Shown piece by piece: positions 43,200-55,189 of a stretch of DNA of 64,000 bases; the first letter of the stretch is position 1, and every line of letters begins with the position of its first letter. The DNA is taken from contig CAXIPT010000020.1 of NCBI GenBank assembly GCA_964030475.1, positions 325,310-389,309 of the forward strand, read 5' to 3'. Made by a program: the position numbers and the translations under genes. Under the pieces are notes generated by a model that was not told the origin of the DNA, made no database searches, and was given only the letters and a program-made list of their open reading frames with translations. Origin of the DNA: Tethya wilhelma (lineage: Eukaryota > Porifera > Demospongiae > Tethyida > Tethyidae).

Positions 43200-44870
43200 A
43201 ACATCCTGACTATATTTCAGGCCTCTTCTATTATACAATCGATCTTTCTCATCCCTGAGATGCATTTAGCTAATTGCCACACCACTGTTGGAGAAGTATG
43301 GTTTTATTGCAACTATTTATAGACGATGTCAACAAACTTTGTGAGGTTTGTTTAGCTAGTAATAATGTGCATTAATTGGAAATACCATACATCCCATGAT
43401 AATCATACATGACAGGGAGTTACAACGGATACTCGAGGAGAGCAAGTTTTTGTAAGAGGAACTATATGTTTGCTGATACTCTTGCTGCACATACTGTTGG
43501 GGGATTTAAAGGAGGTCTTTCACGTGCACTTCGCAAGTGTCGCTCATGCTTAGCTACACATGACCAAAGGTATAATTTCATAGTATGCATGCTGCAGGTA
43601 TTAAGAGGCAGTCTGTATTGATTGGCACATATAATACATTTAACTTGTTACAGTTTATATCGAAGGATTTCACACCGAAATCTTATTTATTACTACCACT
43701 GTTCGTTGCTTAGTGGGCCTTTGAGTGCTGAAAATTCAACAACTTATGGTATGACTGGTCGATCTCCTCTGAATGACATCAATCACTTCCATGTAATAAA
43801 CCAACTTCCGCTAGATGTTATGTGTGAAGGAGTGGTTCCGGATGAGGTGCAGTTAATGTTCTCCAATCATATTATTGAGCAAAAGTTATACAGTCTGGAA
43901 AAGCTTAATGATCTTATAGCCTGCTTTTGCTACGCATCAAAGGAAGCCTCAGACTCCTTATCTGCTCTAAAAGGAGAATCAACCCTAAAGCAATCTTGTA
44001 AGTTTATAGGCTACATGTGTATACATTTTATCATGAAATTCTTGATCATTAATTGTTTGATCTAGCATCACAGATGTGGATTTTGGCAACAAATCTACCC
44101 TTGATGATATATAGGTGACCTGATTCTTTCTGATGATGAGAAGTGGGAATGCTTTTTGTTGCTACTCGATATACTCCAACTATGTACAGCCCGTGTGGTT
44201 TCAAGTGGCCTAGCTGGCTTCCTGGAAGCATTGATTCATGACCACCATCAACTATTCATTCGATGCTATTCACATGTGAAAGTGACACCAAAAATGCACT
44301 ATCTACTATCTAAACTATCTACTGCATTGACTAATTATATACATCTGCAGAACAGGGCCACTTACTGGTACTTGGTGTATGCGAATGGAAGCTAAAAACA
44401 AATATTTTAAGGATACTGCTCACAGAAGTAACTTCAAAAATGTATGTCTGACAGTAGCTAAGCGACACCAAAGACTACTCTGTTTATATTTGATGAGCAA
44501 TCAATTCTTTGATCAAAATATTGAATATGGTTCAGGTGTGTGTACGTGTGTTTGTCCCGTCTGATTTAATTTGTACATGCGCATATCTGATGTTCTTTCT
44601 GTTGAATCTGAATTGCATGTGCACACATGCACAATGTACATCCTTAGATGTTCTATGACACATGCATGCACGTTCCAATATGCCATCAGCATCTTTTCTT
44701 GGCTATATATGTATTATAATCATATTATTATTATTTTATAGCTAAAGAGCCGAAAATACTGTCAAACATTGAGGATGATGTAAAGGACGCTTTCTTTACC
44801 CATTTAGATGTAGGATTCAGTTTATGTGCCCAAGTACATTTGAGGAGCTTTTAGTTATGTACATGTACAT
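43200..44870 (+). pseudogene. C2H2-containing TE gene, 3' half
   Basis: Pieces after the inserted transposon: FIDDVNKLCE (43.3 kb); ADTLAAHTVGGFKGGLSRAL with RKCRSCLATHDQ (43.47-43.57 kb, donor GTATAA); YGMTGRSPLNDINHFHVINQ, LPLDVMCEGVVPDEVQLMF (43.75-43.86 kb); DLILSDDEKWECFLLLLDIL (44.1 kb); HVKVTPKMHYLL; MRMEAKNKYFKDTAHRSNFK, VAKRHQRLLCLY (44.38-44.5 kb); and a short tail near 44.75 kb. Reading requires several frame changes, so it is a pseudogene. Fragments recur at 62134-62838. Confidence 0.6.
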
Positions 44871-46540
44871 GGCAGGTCTTTTGATCTGTCCTTAGCTGCT
44901 TGACTTCTCTGCATATGACATAACATTATTTTACTTTGTGTTCTGATTTGGAAATAATATTAGCAAGCATTACTGGATTAAAAGTGAGGAGGCCCTGGTA
45001 GGCCGCCCTATACCGTGCATGGGCACTTCCTTTAAATTTTCATATTACATGACATTGTATAAACACACACATGTATGCTTCCACACATATCAATATATAG
45101 TCCAGCTTCAATGGGATCAAGTACCAACCTGAAGATTATGTTGTGATCTGCCAAGTTTTGGATGCATCAAGTCCCTTTATATAGCAAATGATGCTGTAAT
45201 TCTGATAGTCAAGAAGACCTCGACTCAGAGAATAAATAGGCCTTACCATAGGTTACTAATTGAGCATTGTAGCAGTACAGATTATGCAGTGTCCCTTTTT
45301 AAGTTAAAAGCCAATCATGTTTATCATTCTCATTTGTTACAGAATGGTGGTCTTTATATTACACTTAGCTCTCACATTGAAAATATTGAATAAATGTTTC
45401 TTAATTTTTATTGTATCTTCAGTTGTTTAGTTGCAACAACAAAGTTAAGTTGTCAATGTTGTTTATGTTTGTAAACTGTTGTTTTGTCATGATACAGAAT
45501 AGCTATAATAAAGTAATAATAAATTTAAGCATAACTTTTCAGTAGCCTATAAGCATGGTATTATTAACTAACATTGTACCATGGTTGTAGTCAATTGACC
45601 AATCAGATTGCTCAAAATGAGGTTGATAGATTTCATATTCACCTCATGTTTATAAACATGAGGTGGATATCTAGATATTCACCTATGTTTGGTCCAATCA
45701 GAACAACAGTATATGATAGCATTTCCCCCCTGGGCATAATATTATGATTGTCAACACCCCGTCTACCTAGAAGCTATTTACTACACAGCTACAATTGTAG
45801 GCCACTCTTTCCATTTGGTGAACAGCTGATTTGGTTGGTCCATGGTACAAGTCAGTTACATCACTCGGTTCAGTTTCTATGTGATTTACACAACCTCGGG
45901 CCTCTGGCCCTCAGTGTGTAAATAACATAGAAACCTGCACCTCGTGATGTAACCTATACTTATTTGGTAATTTAACTAAACATTGTTAAAGTAAAAAATA
46001 ATTCGTAGTTGTAACACATCAGTGTTTGTATAACAATAACAGGTCAGCATGACAAATATAAAATGTGATTTTCATTCTTTGCAAATGTACACTAATAGTA
46101 ACAACTTGTTGGTGACTTTGACATTTCCATTTTGTAGTTATTTCAACATTACTTAAGTCATAACTACACCAAAACAACAATTAGTAACTATAACATAAAC
46201 ATGACAATTTTGTTTTTGCAGCGATATAATTATATAGGCAATGGAACTAATTTGCAGAGTAGTCATGAGAGCCTCCACCAAACAATCATACTATGATTTG
46301 TACAGATTAGCGGCAATATAGCAGCGTGCCCAGTGTAAGCTGTGGGATTTCAAGGACTTTAAGGTGCTTTATCTTTTGTGCATCAACAAGCTTGTCATGC
46401 CTTCATGAGTGTTGAAGCTGAAAAGAAATGGTACATCACCTCCATGACTCCAAAGAAACTTCCTTTACCCCCTTAGCTGTATCCACCAAAACCAGATTTT
46501 GCCCATAGCAATACATAATAATGCAGGCATGTATAGCATT
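44871..46540. other. Intergenic with two palindromic structures
   Basis: A 26-bp perfect palindrome CACCTCATGTTTA TAAACATGAGGTG (45640-45665), extended by ATAT arms, resembles that at 913-946. An imperfect inverted repeat (45855-45891 with 45915-45952) surrounds a GGGCCTCTGGCCC core, and may be a small MITE. No coding frame. Confidence 0.5.
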
Positions 46541-47420
46541 CCCAGTACGAATGGCACGGATGGCCCAATACTGCAATACAAATAATCATGCAAATACCTT
46601 TGCAAAAACTGAGCACTTAGCACTAAAAGGCTTACTATTTTAGCTCTTTCTCTTTCTAATGAGCCCAAAATCAACGCTAAAGTAACAAACACGAACATGC
46701 CAAACCTCCAATTTTCTCCATCTTCTCCTTTTTCTTCTATCTTGGCTCAACTTCTCTTAAATATTGTTCACTTTCAAAAGCTGATTCTTGAACGAACGAA
46801 CTTAGTTTCTTCCGAGACAGTCGCTTTTGCCATCGGTTTTTAGCTCCTCTCATTACAAGGCGAAAAGCGCCTTCTCCATATGGCCGCCATTAATTTCTAC
46901 ACTCATGCATAATTAATTAGCTACTAGAAAATTTCAAATTGATGACCCTTTACACACACAAATGTGTGCATTATTTGGAATTCAAATGCAAGTTGCCTGG
47001 AACTTCACCTGGTTGCTCTTCTTAAGAGGCGAATCATTATCATAACATATGTGACCTGTCAAGAGAAAACGTGCCGCTTAGGAAATTATTGTTTTTGGAG
47101 TAAAATGCGGTTTTATTTAATCCGAATTTTCGCGCGAATTTTTTTTTCTTGCATGAATGCGTTGCGCTATATCTCAGCATGCTCCCTGCAAAATTTGAAT
47201 GGTGGAGCTGCTTCTGTTGCAGAGATATAGACAGCAATGTCAGCCTTGTTAATTTTTACTTAGTTGCTAGCACGGAGGACAGTTGCTATGCTGTGCAGCA
47301 AACCGTAGCGAATATTTATGAGCAAGGCAGCTGCCACTAAAAATAAATTTTTATTTGGTGTTCTCTTTGGCTTATAAGCTGACTAAGCTCAAAATTTTGC
47401 TACAGCACATAGACAGAAAG

Positions 47421-47812
47421 GGGTCATTCCAGGTCAAATCAACGCAAAAAATCGACACCCTCTTCGGATTTCCACGAAACTTGGTACATATATTCTGTGT
47501 ATAAAGTTGTTTGCTCATAAGGGTTTTGAGCCCAGTTCATTGTATGGCTTCTGCAATAATTGCTGCCGAATTTTGTAAATATTTAGTTACCTGGTGTTCT
47601 TTAACTGATCATAACTTTAGATGTGTTCATCAGTTTGAAACAAAACTTGTGCCACATTGTAGCTCATAAAATGTCCTTTTGAATGATATATAGAAAGTGA
47701 AAGTTTACTAAAACTGGGTTCAAAGGTCATTTCTCAAAGTGTTTATTTCCGCTTTCCACAAAAACGGATCTCATGAGCCGATTTTTTGCGTTGATTTGAC
47801 CTGGAATGACCC
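47421..47812. mobile_element. MITE with GGGTCATTCCAGGTCAAATC ends
   Basis: 34-bp perfect inverted repeats; AAAG precedes and follows the element (candidate 4-bp duplication). 392 bp, no ORF. Confidence 0.88.
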
Positions 47813-48107
47813 AAAGGCAACCCAAAGCTTTGTACATGCTTGTCTAATCCAAGCGCTTTCATACAGTAGCTTTCTGCTCATAGGTATTGCCTCTCCCTGT
47901 ACGGCGATCGCGTACAGGTTATTTTGAGGCTTATATCAGTTCTTGGAATTTAGAGTACCTAAAATCGATTAGCTGTCTCCTAGGTCTTCTTTCCTAGCTA
48001 CTCGCTTCTCACTAAATAATTTAGCCTCCACGTGGTTGGCTGTGGTAATATTCAGCATTACTGTATGATCTAATTATGATACGGAGAGTATACGGACCAC
48101 CCATACC

Positions 48108-48283
48108 GTATAGCGGGAAATTTTCGTTGGTGCAAAATTTTGTATAAACGCGCCTGAAGAAATTTTCGTAGTTTTAAATTTCGTATATGCGGCGCGCGCT
48201 CATATGCGGAAGTTAAATTTTCGCAGTTTTAATTTTCGTATGTTCGAACCCCATACGAAATATACGAAAATTTCCCGCTATAC
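48108..48283. mobile_element. MITE with GTATAGCGGGAAATTTTCG ends
   Basis: Inverted ends of about 20 bp, 176 bp in all, with extra ATTTTCGTA repeats inside. Related to 22259-22467 and 33520-33735. Confidence 0.8.
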
Positions 48284-49078
48284 CTAGCAACAACTTTACA
48301 ACCGTTTTTCTTAGGAAGCCAGGAGTGGAGGCAGGGCTGCTTGCAAGAGCTATATCTGGAAACTACTTGAGCCATGCGCATCAAATTTTGATATGCGCTT
48401 CCTGGGAAGGCCTAGATTTACATGGAACAGCTAACTTAAAATTCGTAGACTTTCCTAACCGGCATGTTTTCCCTTGACAGGTCACATATAGTACGGCAAG
48501 TAAATCTTAAGATACAACTCAGATGTGTTTCACTTAAGTTCAGTATAAAGCAGGCTACATAACTCATCAGCCCGCTAGCTCAGTAGCTAGCTACACACAC
48601 CAACCCAAATGTGATTTGTTGGGAAAAATGAGAGCGAACAGGTAAAAAAAATATTGGAAATGTAATGAGACACAGGAATGGATAAATCCTAAAAAGAAAG
48701 CATAGAACGGCTGTTAGGGTGTGTAAGGAATTCTTTCTGTGAGGAAAATGAGAGATTCAATAAGGAGAGTGCTACATGCAGCCCATAGAAGAATTCTGCA
48801 CTCACTCTAACAGCCATTCAATCATGTTTGCTTTCTTTTATCCATTCGTGTGTCTCATTACATTTCCAATGTGTTTTTTGTACTTGTTAATTTTTTTACC
48901 TGTGTGCATGGTAGTGGATATAATTACTCCCATTTCCCACAATCTCCCTGAGCCTTTGTTGACACCAGATACCTGGCCACTCATTACAGATGCTCGGTCA
49001 AAACACTGAGCAAAAGACTGTTCACCCAGCACCCATAGCCTTGTACTTATCTTTTCAGTCAATGCTTTTGNTTTCATG

Positions 49079-49171
49079 AATGCTGACTCAGCAAGAACCA
49101 AGAATTTGGACGTAGCGTACCAGACCCCTTTTTCCCCTCCTTGCGAGGGGTGGGGTCTGGGCACGAGACTA
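49079..49171 (-). repeat. Terminal repeat (type II, helicase side) of the second Academ-like element
   Basis: Read on the minus strand: TAGTCTCGTGCCCAGACCCC, inner stem CCCCTC/GAGGGG around GCAAG, outer GGGGTCTGG. Followed on the plus strand by TGGTTCATGA (49172-49181), which also precedes the end at 32178. Confidence 0.85.
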
Positions 49172-49181
49172 TGGTTCATGA

Positions 49182-50340
49182 GGTTGAGTTTTGACATCTG
49201 CAACTGGAACAATGGTTACTGGGATGTTCCTTTTCCAGTGATCGAGTAGCAACTCAACTGTGGAGACCATGGTTCTAAATTCAGGCATCTGATGCTACAA
49301 CAGCCATCTCTTCACCCAGTGATAACATTTTACGATATTTTTGATTTTTTGCAAGAGTTTTAGAGAGATTTGGTTTTGAAGGAAGGGTAGCTTCATGATG
49401 ATGATTATCATCTGTTATTGTTTCCGGGAACACTTCATTAGCAGCACTAGCACACCCCTCACCAACTTGTAACTGGTCTACTACTTGAGCCACCGTTTAG
49501 ATACAAGGGAAGGTTCGAACACAGAACTTCCAATGTGAGCCATAGCAGTTAACAAGTGATGACATGGCATTTGCAAAGTTATTCTGAATGAACAAGAACA
49601 CGAGTGATCAGAAACTGACACCAAATGTGACCGTTCTTTGTATGATGTGATCCTCACTTACAGTGAATTCGTAGGGAATGGATTTAGCCAATTTCAATTG
49701 TTCTAGAATCAGATTCGATGCATACTGTGTACAATTTCATTACCAGCTAGAGTCTCGGTGGAACCACCAAAATGGATAGTAAATTCCTCTGTGAAAGACT
49801 ATTGACAATACTCAGCAGCAGTAGTTTGAGTATACAGTAGCACATTTTGGAACAGTGAGGTTGACTTCGAAGTTAGATCCTTGAGTTTTTGGTTGTGACT
49901 CTTAAGGTTAGAAGTTTTTGAGTGGGTGGGGATCACACTAAAACAGTAATGATATTCATAGGCTCATAGAAACTCGTGATACTATCTCAAAGCCGAGAGG
50001 ATTTGGTCTCAAAATGGCTGACTATTGCTCAAAAGGGTCAAAGGTCAAATTTAGTTGCTCTCTAAAATGGATTTTTCTCTGCCATTGCCACTCACTCACA
50101 GGGAACAACAACAGATGAACGAAAAAATGTACATCGAGAAAAAGCAAAAAGCTGCTCATCAAGTCTGAAGGCTTTTTATACTATGTATACACTTTTCACA
50201 ACCACATTCTCTCACAAAATGCATAACAGGTAAACAGGAAAGCTGAGTCCCACCCAGTCAAAAACTAAACATGATATTCAAGACACACAAACACCCTACA
50301 AGCTCACATACTTCACTCCTCTCCACCAGGGAAGAAAAAT
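49182..50340. other. Intergenic with a short unknown minus-strand frame
   Basis: A 70-residue frame at 49493-49281 (KPNLSKTLAKNQKYRKMLSL, EEMAVVASDA) and an adjacent frame (FRTMVSTVELLLDHWKRN, about 49270-49190) resemble the C-terminal region of ZSWIM/MULE-like proteins only weakly. The remainder shows nothing. Confidence 0.3.
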
Positions 50341-51024
50341 GCTCAGTGTAGTTAAGGCTGCCTCAACTTTTAAAATACCCTAATAATTTACAATTTGTAG
50401 TTTGGATTTATTATATTCACCAAAATCTTACATCAATTGATTGTTTGACCAATGATAGAAAATATTTTCAAGTGTGAATGTCATGTGACCCGCACGGGTG
50501 GGACAGGATGATGTCCTCTTTGTAAGACTTTAATGCAAAGATGCAGAGCTGGATATTTATTTTCACAATGATTTATTTTGTCAGAATATTGTATTTATCT
50601 TCAAGATTTTGAATCTGCTTGGAAACTTGGTCTTACAAGCTTCATTAGGTAGAAACAGAGAGAAATAGGCCTATTTCTAAATATTGCACACCTAATTATA
50701 TATGCATATTGATTATTTCTCACTAATTAATGATGGGTACCCCATTTTCCGGCCAGATCTAATATTTTATGGTTAAGATGTACTAGATAATGCAAAAAAA
50801 TGCCTCTTCAAATAAACATTCAGCTCTGTATTCACAAAAGTATGTATTTTTGTGTGTAGCCACGCCCACAACTGGAAGACCAAACTTAATAACTATCGTA
50901 TTTTTATTGTATTGGATACAAATTGTGAAAATGAAAATGAAATAACAAGTATAGTTAAAACACGAATGGGTAAACCTTTAATTATGTCCTTAACTTCCTT
51001 GAGGCATCCTTAACTACACTCAGT
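50341..51024. mobile_element. Probable MITE with CTSAGTGTAGTTAAGG ends
   Basis: GCTCAGTGTAGTTAAGGCTG at 50341 is inverted at 50999-51024 (TTGAGGCATCCTTAACTACA). About 684 bp, no ORF; interior AT-rich. Confidence 0.6.
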
Positions 51025-51538
51025 GGACTTTATACAGCCCTGTCAAATTCAACTTTTCCTGTACTGACTCACTTTGAGCTCACCTAGGTGGCAGAAGGGT
51101 CAAAGGTCAGAGGTCAAAAGTCAATCACACTCAACACACGCTTGGTTGGACACGCCCACCAAGCTTCGAAGTCACAGCTAGCACGCACTCTCCGCTAGCC
51201 ATCCTGCAAATTTGCTGCACATTTTCATGCATATCACTACACAGCCATCCTATTGCATGCACAAGACACACCCATACAGTATTTTAGGAGTAATTCGTTT
51301 TTTTTTTGTTGTTTTTTTAAGTGCCTGCGGTCCGTGGTTTTCAAAGAATGCTTTGAAGTACTTTGATGTGGTCTAATTTCCGGTCACTTGTTCGAAGGCA
51401 ACTTCCGGTCGCTAGTTTTTGCACAAAAATGATCTTCAGCACCTCCTGAACACTTTTATTTTCAATTGTATATTTTGATATAGAAATCTTGGACACACCC
51501 CTTCACGATTTACTAGCGATAGCAAAAGTACCGCCCAC
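51025..51538. other. Intergenic, nothing recognised
   Basis: A poly-T run near 51298 and a CCGGTCACTTGTTC/CTTCCGGTCGC motif pair are visible. No gene is seen. Confidence 0.4.
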
Positions 51539-52575
51539 TCAAAATACACTAACTTTAAGACGATTATTTGTTGTGTTAGCAAAATGCATGTGCTCATCAC
51601 GCTTAAATGTCACCCACATTGACTTACATTCTTCCCAACTACTCTCAAAATATTGCTTAAATTCATCATTTGCCGAGTCATAGAGCTCTTCCAACAAATC
51701 ACTGTACTCCTCATTATTTGCATGGACTAACCGCTTAATAATGCTACGGCACACATCTCGGTCTGACATATGCACATCATGATCAGACAAACCTTTGACA
51801 TTGCCTTGATCACATGCCACTGACAGTACAGAATGACAGCATTGGGAAATTCCTCTCTTAGTACCTTTGATTCAGTAAAGTCCTTGTCTATTATAATCAC
51901 GCGAATAGATGCCCATGCATCATTTTGTTCCTTAAAAGACTGGATAATTGTATGCAAAATGTGCAGTATCTTCCCTGGCAGTAGCAGCATAAAATACTTT
52001 TCTTCCATGGCCAAAATCATAAGGCATGTCAAGGGCATACCTAGTTTGTTGGTGTAGTAAGTGCCATCAACAAACAGAATTTCGGGAAATTTTCTAAATA
52101 GACTTGCCATGTGACTACTCTCATAATACAGTATGGTTAATGTGTCATTATCATCAACAACACCACCACCACGTGCACCTTTGTCAGCCTTCAGTGCTTC
52201 AGTTAACTTATCCAATACAAGGTGAGCATCTCGTAAACCATTTCTTTTTGTTTCTCTAGCTCTTGTTTTCAAATTTTGGATGTCCTTTAAAGTAACAAAT
52301 TTACCATATTTCCTCACAATTAGATCACGAACATGCTTGCCATTCGCTTTTAAACCTAGTATTTCAGTAATATCTTTTTGTTCTGCTTTCAAAAGCTGTC
52401 TTGCACTTGGATAATTATTTTAGATTGTACGGTGATTGTGTTCAAGGTCGCACTCTTTCACAACTAAACACTTAAGAGATTGTTGTGAGAGTGATTTTGG
52501 CTTGACAGCCCATGGAAAATGAACGCTGCACTGGTCGAATTCCCTTTCCATGCTGTCTAGGCTGACCATAATGTA
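51539..52575 (-). pseudogene. MULE-type (ZSWIM/FAR1-like) transposase, broken
   Basis: FDQCSVHFPWAV, KECDLEHNHRT (zinc-binding N-terminal domain), TAA at 52422-52420, then open: LKANGKHVRDLIVRKYGKFV, ILFVDGTYYTNKLGMPLT (first Asp), VIIIDKDFTESKVLREEFP (second Asp), YCQWHVIK (conserved CxxH). A frame change near 51810 leads to CRSIIKRLVHANNEEYSDLL and NTTNNRLKV, where the family usually has Glu in place of Lys. The DDE core is therefore recognisable but disabled. It ends shortly after this point, before any SWIM finger. Confidence 0.78.
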
Positions 52576-52593
52576 CGCATCTAACACTATAAT

Positions 52594-52853
52594 AAGTACA
52601 AACATTGGAAATGTAACTGAGACACAGGAATGGCTAAATTGTAAAAAGAACGCAAACAAGATGGAATGGCTGTTAGAGTGTAAGGAATTCTTCCTATATG
52701 GGCTGCATTTAACAATCTCCTTATTGAGTCTCTCATTTTGCCCACAGGAAGAATTCCTTACACTCTAACAGCCATTCCATCTTGTTTGCGTTCTTTTTAC
52801 GATTTAGCCATTCCTGTGTCTCATTACATTTCCAATGTTTTTTTTATACTTGT
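52594..52853. repeat. Long palindrome (arms ~105 bp) of the hairpin-ended family
   Basis: Arms 52594-52700 and 52741-52853 are inverted copies: CATTGGAAATGTAA, GAGACACAGGAATGGCTAAA, ACGCAAACAAGATGGAATGG, TAAGGAATTCTTCC. The centre is about 40 bp. Other copies: 57209-57462, degenerate near 48650-48870, halves at 31810-31928 and 34320-34388. Confidence 0.85.
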
Positions 52854-53139
52854 TTGTTCTCATTTTCCATAATTCTACAAATTACATTTAAGTTGGTGTG
52901 AGTAGCTAGCTACTGAGCTAGTAGTCTGGCAAACTAGACTCACTGAGCCAGTGGTGGGCTCAGTGCTGCATGAGCTCCGAGTGGTAAGTTGTGTAGCTTG
53001 CTTGATACTGAAGTAAAACACACATCTCAGTCATTTGGAGGCAGGAGCTATATCATAAGATTTACCTGCCTTTGTATATGTTATGATAACCAAAATCCTG
53101 ATTCATCTCTTAAGAAGAGCAACCAGGTATCACAAAATA
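52854..53139 (-). mobile_element. Hairpin-ended non-autonomous element, copy g (partial)
   Basis: Modules GTGTGAGTAGCTAGCTACT..., AAACACACATCTCAG, GGCAGGAGCT, AGGTATCACAAAATA run up to the N at 53140. Confidence 0.75.
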
Positions 53140-53140
53140 N

Positions 53141-53240
53141 GAAATTGCATCTCAGAGCATGAAATTTTCTGGGGAGCATGCCCCCAGACCCCTCTAGAGG
53201 GGAATGGCCTACCCCACTATATTTCCTAGAATCGCCACTG
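53141..53240. mobile_element. Fragment of a hAT-like MITE end
   Basis: GGGGAGCATGCCCCCAGACC and the terminal CCTAGAATCGCCACTG look like a hAT right end. The left end is not present after the N. Confidence 0.5.
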
Positions 53241-54560
53241 CTTTGCACATGCATCATGCAATTATGTGTTTCACCATAGTGCCTTCATTGTAAATATTTT
53301 TGTGTAGGCTACCCAAGAATTTGGTTTGATCACCAGGTGTGACAGAATGAGAGACACCTTTGAAGAAAATTTTGCTCCATGCGGAAAGGCAGTGATTACC
53401 TACTGCAGAAACACTCGAGTCAAAAATACTTCACTTCAACAGGAATGCTCCACCTATTCAGCTGAGCTTGTAATACGTGAAATTTATGCCCTGGTTTTCT
53501 AATAGTGCATGTAATTGCTGGTTTGATTCCAACCCTTTGCACTTTTCAGAAAATATATGTGTACTGACTTACGCATGCACACACAATTGTGCAGTGATGG
53601 GGTTGAGACGCCTTTGCATTCTCTTTACTACAAAGAAAATTGATGAAAACATACAATTTTGTGCTAAAGATTGTCCCGGTAAGTATTTAAATTATGGAAT
53701 AGATTATTAATGAAAAATGTACTTGCCTTTTTTTTCCATTTTTTTTTCTTTGCAGCGTGCCACTCGTCCAAAAGAAGCTACTTTTAAAGACAACAACCAG
53801 CCACATAATTTTTGCACAGAGGTTGACAGTGAAGCTCCTCCCCAATACTGTTGAGCAAAGCTTAATGATGGAGTGTTTCTCACTTATATCCGCTCTCTTT
53901 TTCAGAATATGGCTGCCCATTACATTTTTAATTTAGCATACCACAGTAAAGTTAAGGATGTGTGGCTTTTCTTCAAAATGAAGTCTTCAAGCTTCCATCA
54001 AAGGGAGGCATGAAAGCCACCCCATCTAGCAGTTGGCATGTAAGTGGAATCACTCGTAAGTTTGAGTCCTTGTCCCAAAGCAGCCAGGATAGTAGTGATC
54101 CTGAGTTAAGCTTTTTCTCTGTCTCTTCTGAGTCCGAGATGGAAGATAACTAGCTACATATCGTCCTAGACAAAGGTCTACGCTTAGCAGACTGTGATGA
54201 ATATGTATTATAGTTATTTGAATTGAACTAGGTCACTTGTTTTCATAACAATTGTCATTTGTTCATTATAGTTACTGTAACAAAATATGGTTGTGCAAGT
54301 TATAGGTCACTGTTTCTATAACAATTGTCATTTGTTTATATTACAAGTTGTCATTTGTTTAGTTTACAAATATGGTTGAACACGTTATATTAAAAGTTTA
54401 TTCATAATAAAAACATCAAGTAAAAGCAACCAAAATTATAAGTTAAACCTACTAACTATGCATATGTTACTATTATAGTTGAAATCAAAAGTATAGTTGT
54501 ACAAATTACAAAATATAGTTGGTAAATATAACAAACTTACAGTCTACGGAAGCCCTCAAT
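53241..54560 (+). other. Weak spliced-gene candidate and short AT repeats
   Basis: An exon-like frame FGLITRCDRMRDTFEENF to ELVIREIYALVF (about 53323-53500), a donor CCCG|GTAAGT at 53678/53679, a pyrimidine-rich acceptor at 53755, and a frame MKATPSSSWHVSGITRKFES ending in an acidic tail at 54153. None belongs to a family I know and they do not join into one clean ORF. 54180-54400 has repeated ACAATTGTCATTTGTT words. Confidence 0.3.
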
Positions 54561-55189
54561 TTTATCGAACATACCGGAAATGAAATTCATATTTTGAGGA
54601 CAGTCATCATGCATCATAGTGACGATTTGTGGTTAATGAATATCATTATGTTCATGCAGCTCACAAGGATATTATTAGCGCACGCAGTTTGTAGTTAGTG
54701 GTTTGTAGCAGTTTGCCACGTGTCAGCTCTGGATGGGATCATGGGAGGTACGTACAGCTAGCCATATGGTATAGCTACGTAGCTAGCTAGCTGTTGCGCT
54801 AGGCTACTATATCTGCCATGTGCTTTAAAAGGATTATGATCAGAAGTTGAAAGACAGAAATAACAAAGGTATGGTTCATGTATGAAATTTCAATCACAAC
54901 ACAAAGCATGTTTACATATTTGGAGTCTAAAAACACAAAATAAGATCAAAATCTTCTGTGTTAGCATCAGACTTATACTGTACTTGTCAGTTATCTCTCC
55001 CGATAAAATTGGCAAGCAAAAGTACATTGTCATCATTTGCTAACTGAGTTTATTGAATCCTGTATGGTTGACTCTCCCCAGTCTTGCTGCTGTGAAAAGA
55101 GAAGCTTGTGCAAACGTACATCACAAGTGAACAAAATGAACCACTTAAGTATGCATTGAATGCCGTGGAGGACAAAGCATGGAGGACAT
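54561..55189. other. Intergenic, nothing recognised
   Basis: Only TAGCTAGCTAGC-type simple sequence near 54760-54795 is visible. Confidence 0.4.

Larger units (their letters stand above)
47048..48488. mobile_element. TATGTGACC-ended element carrying two nested MITEs
   Basis: Inverted ends TATGTGACCTGTCAAGAGAAA and CTTGACAGGTCACATA (about 30 bp). Inside are MITEs at 47421-47812 and 48108-48283. The interior has CATATCTCAG and GGAGCTGCTTCTGTTGC blocks like the 12433-13507 element, so they form one superfamily. No transposase. Confidence 0.8.
46541..48720 (+). mobile_element. Hairpin-ended non-autonomous element, copy e, split by a MITE
   Basis: Starts CCCAGTACGAATGGCACGG (the second half of the hairpin is deleted). 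Modules run to about 47047, are interrupted by the TATGTGACC element (47048-48488), and continue (ACGGCAAGTAAATCTTAAGA) to the degenerate palindrome near 48650-48870. Confidence 0.75.

Noticed and set aside
53477..53710. Confident small host gene
   Set aside because: A good intron (53679-53755) is visible but the joined frame stops soon after and no family is recognised.
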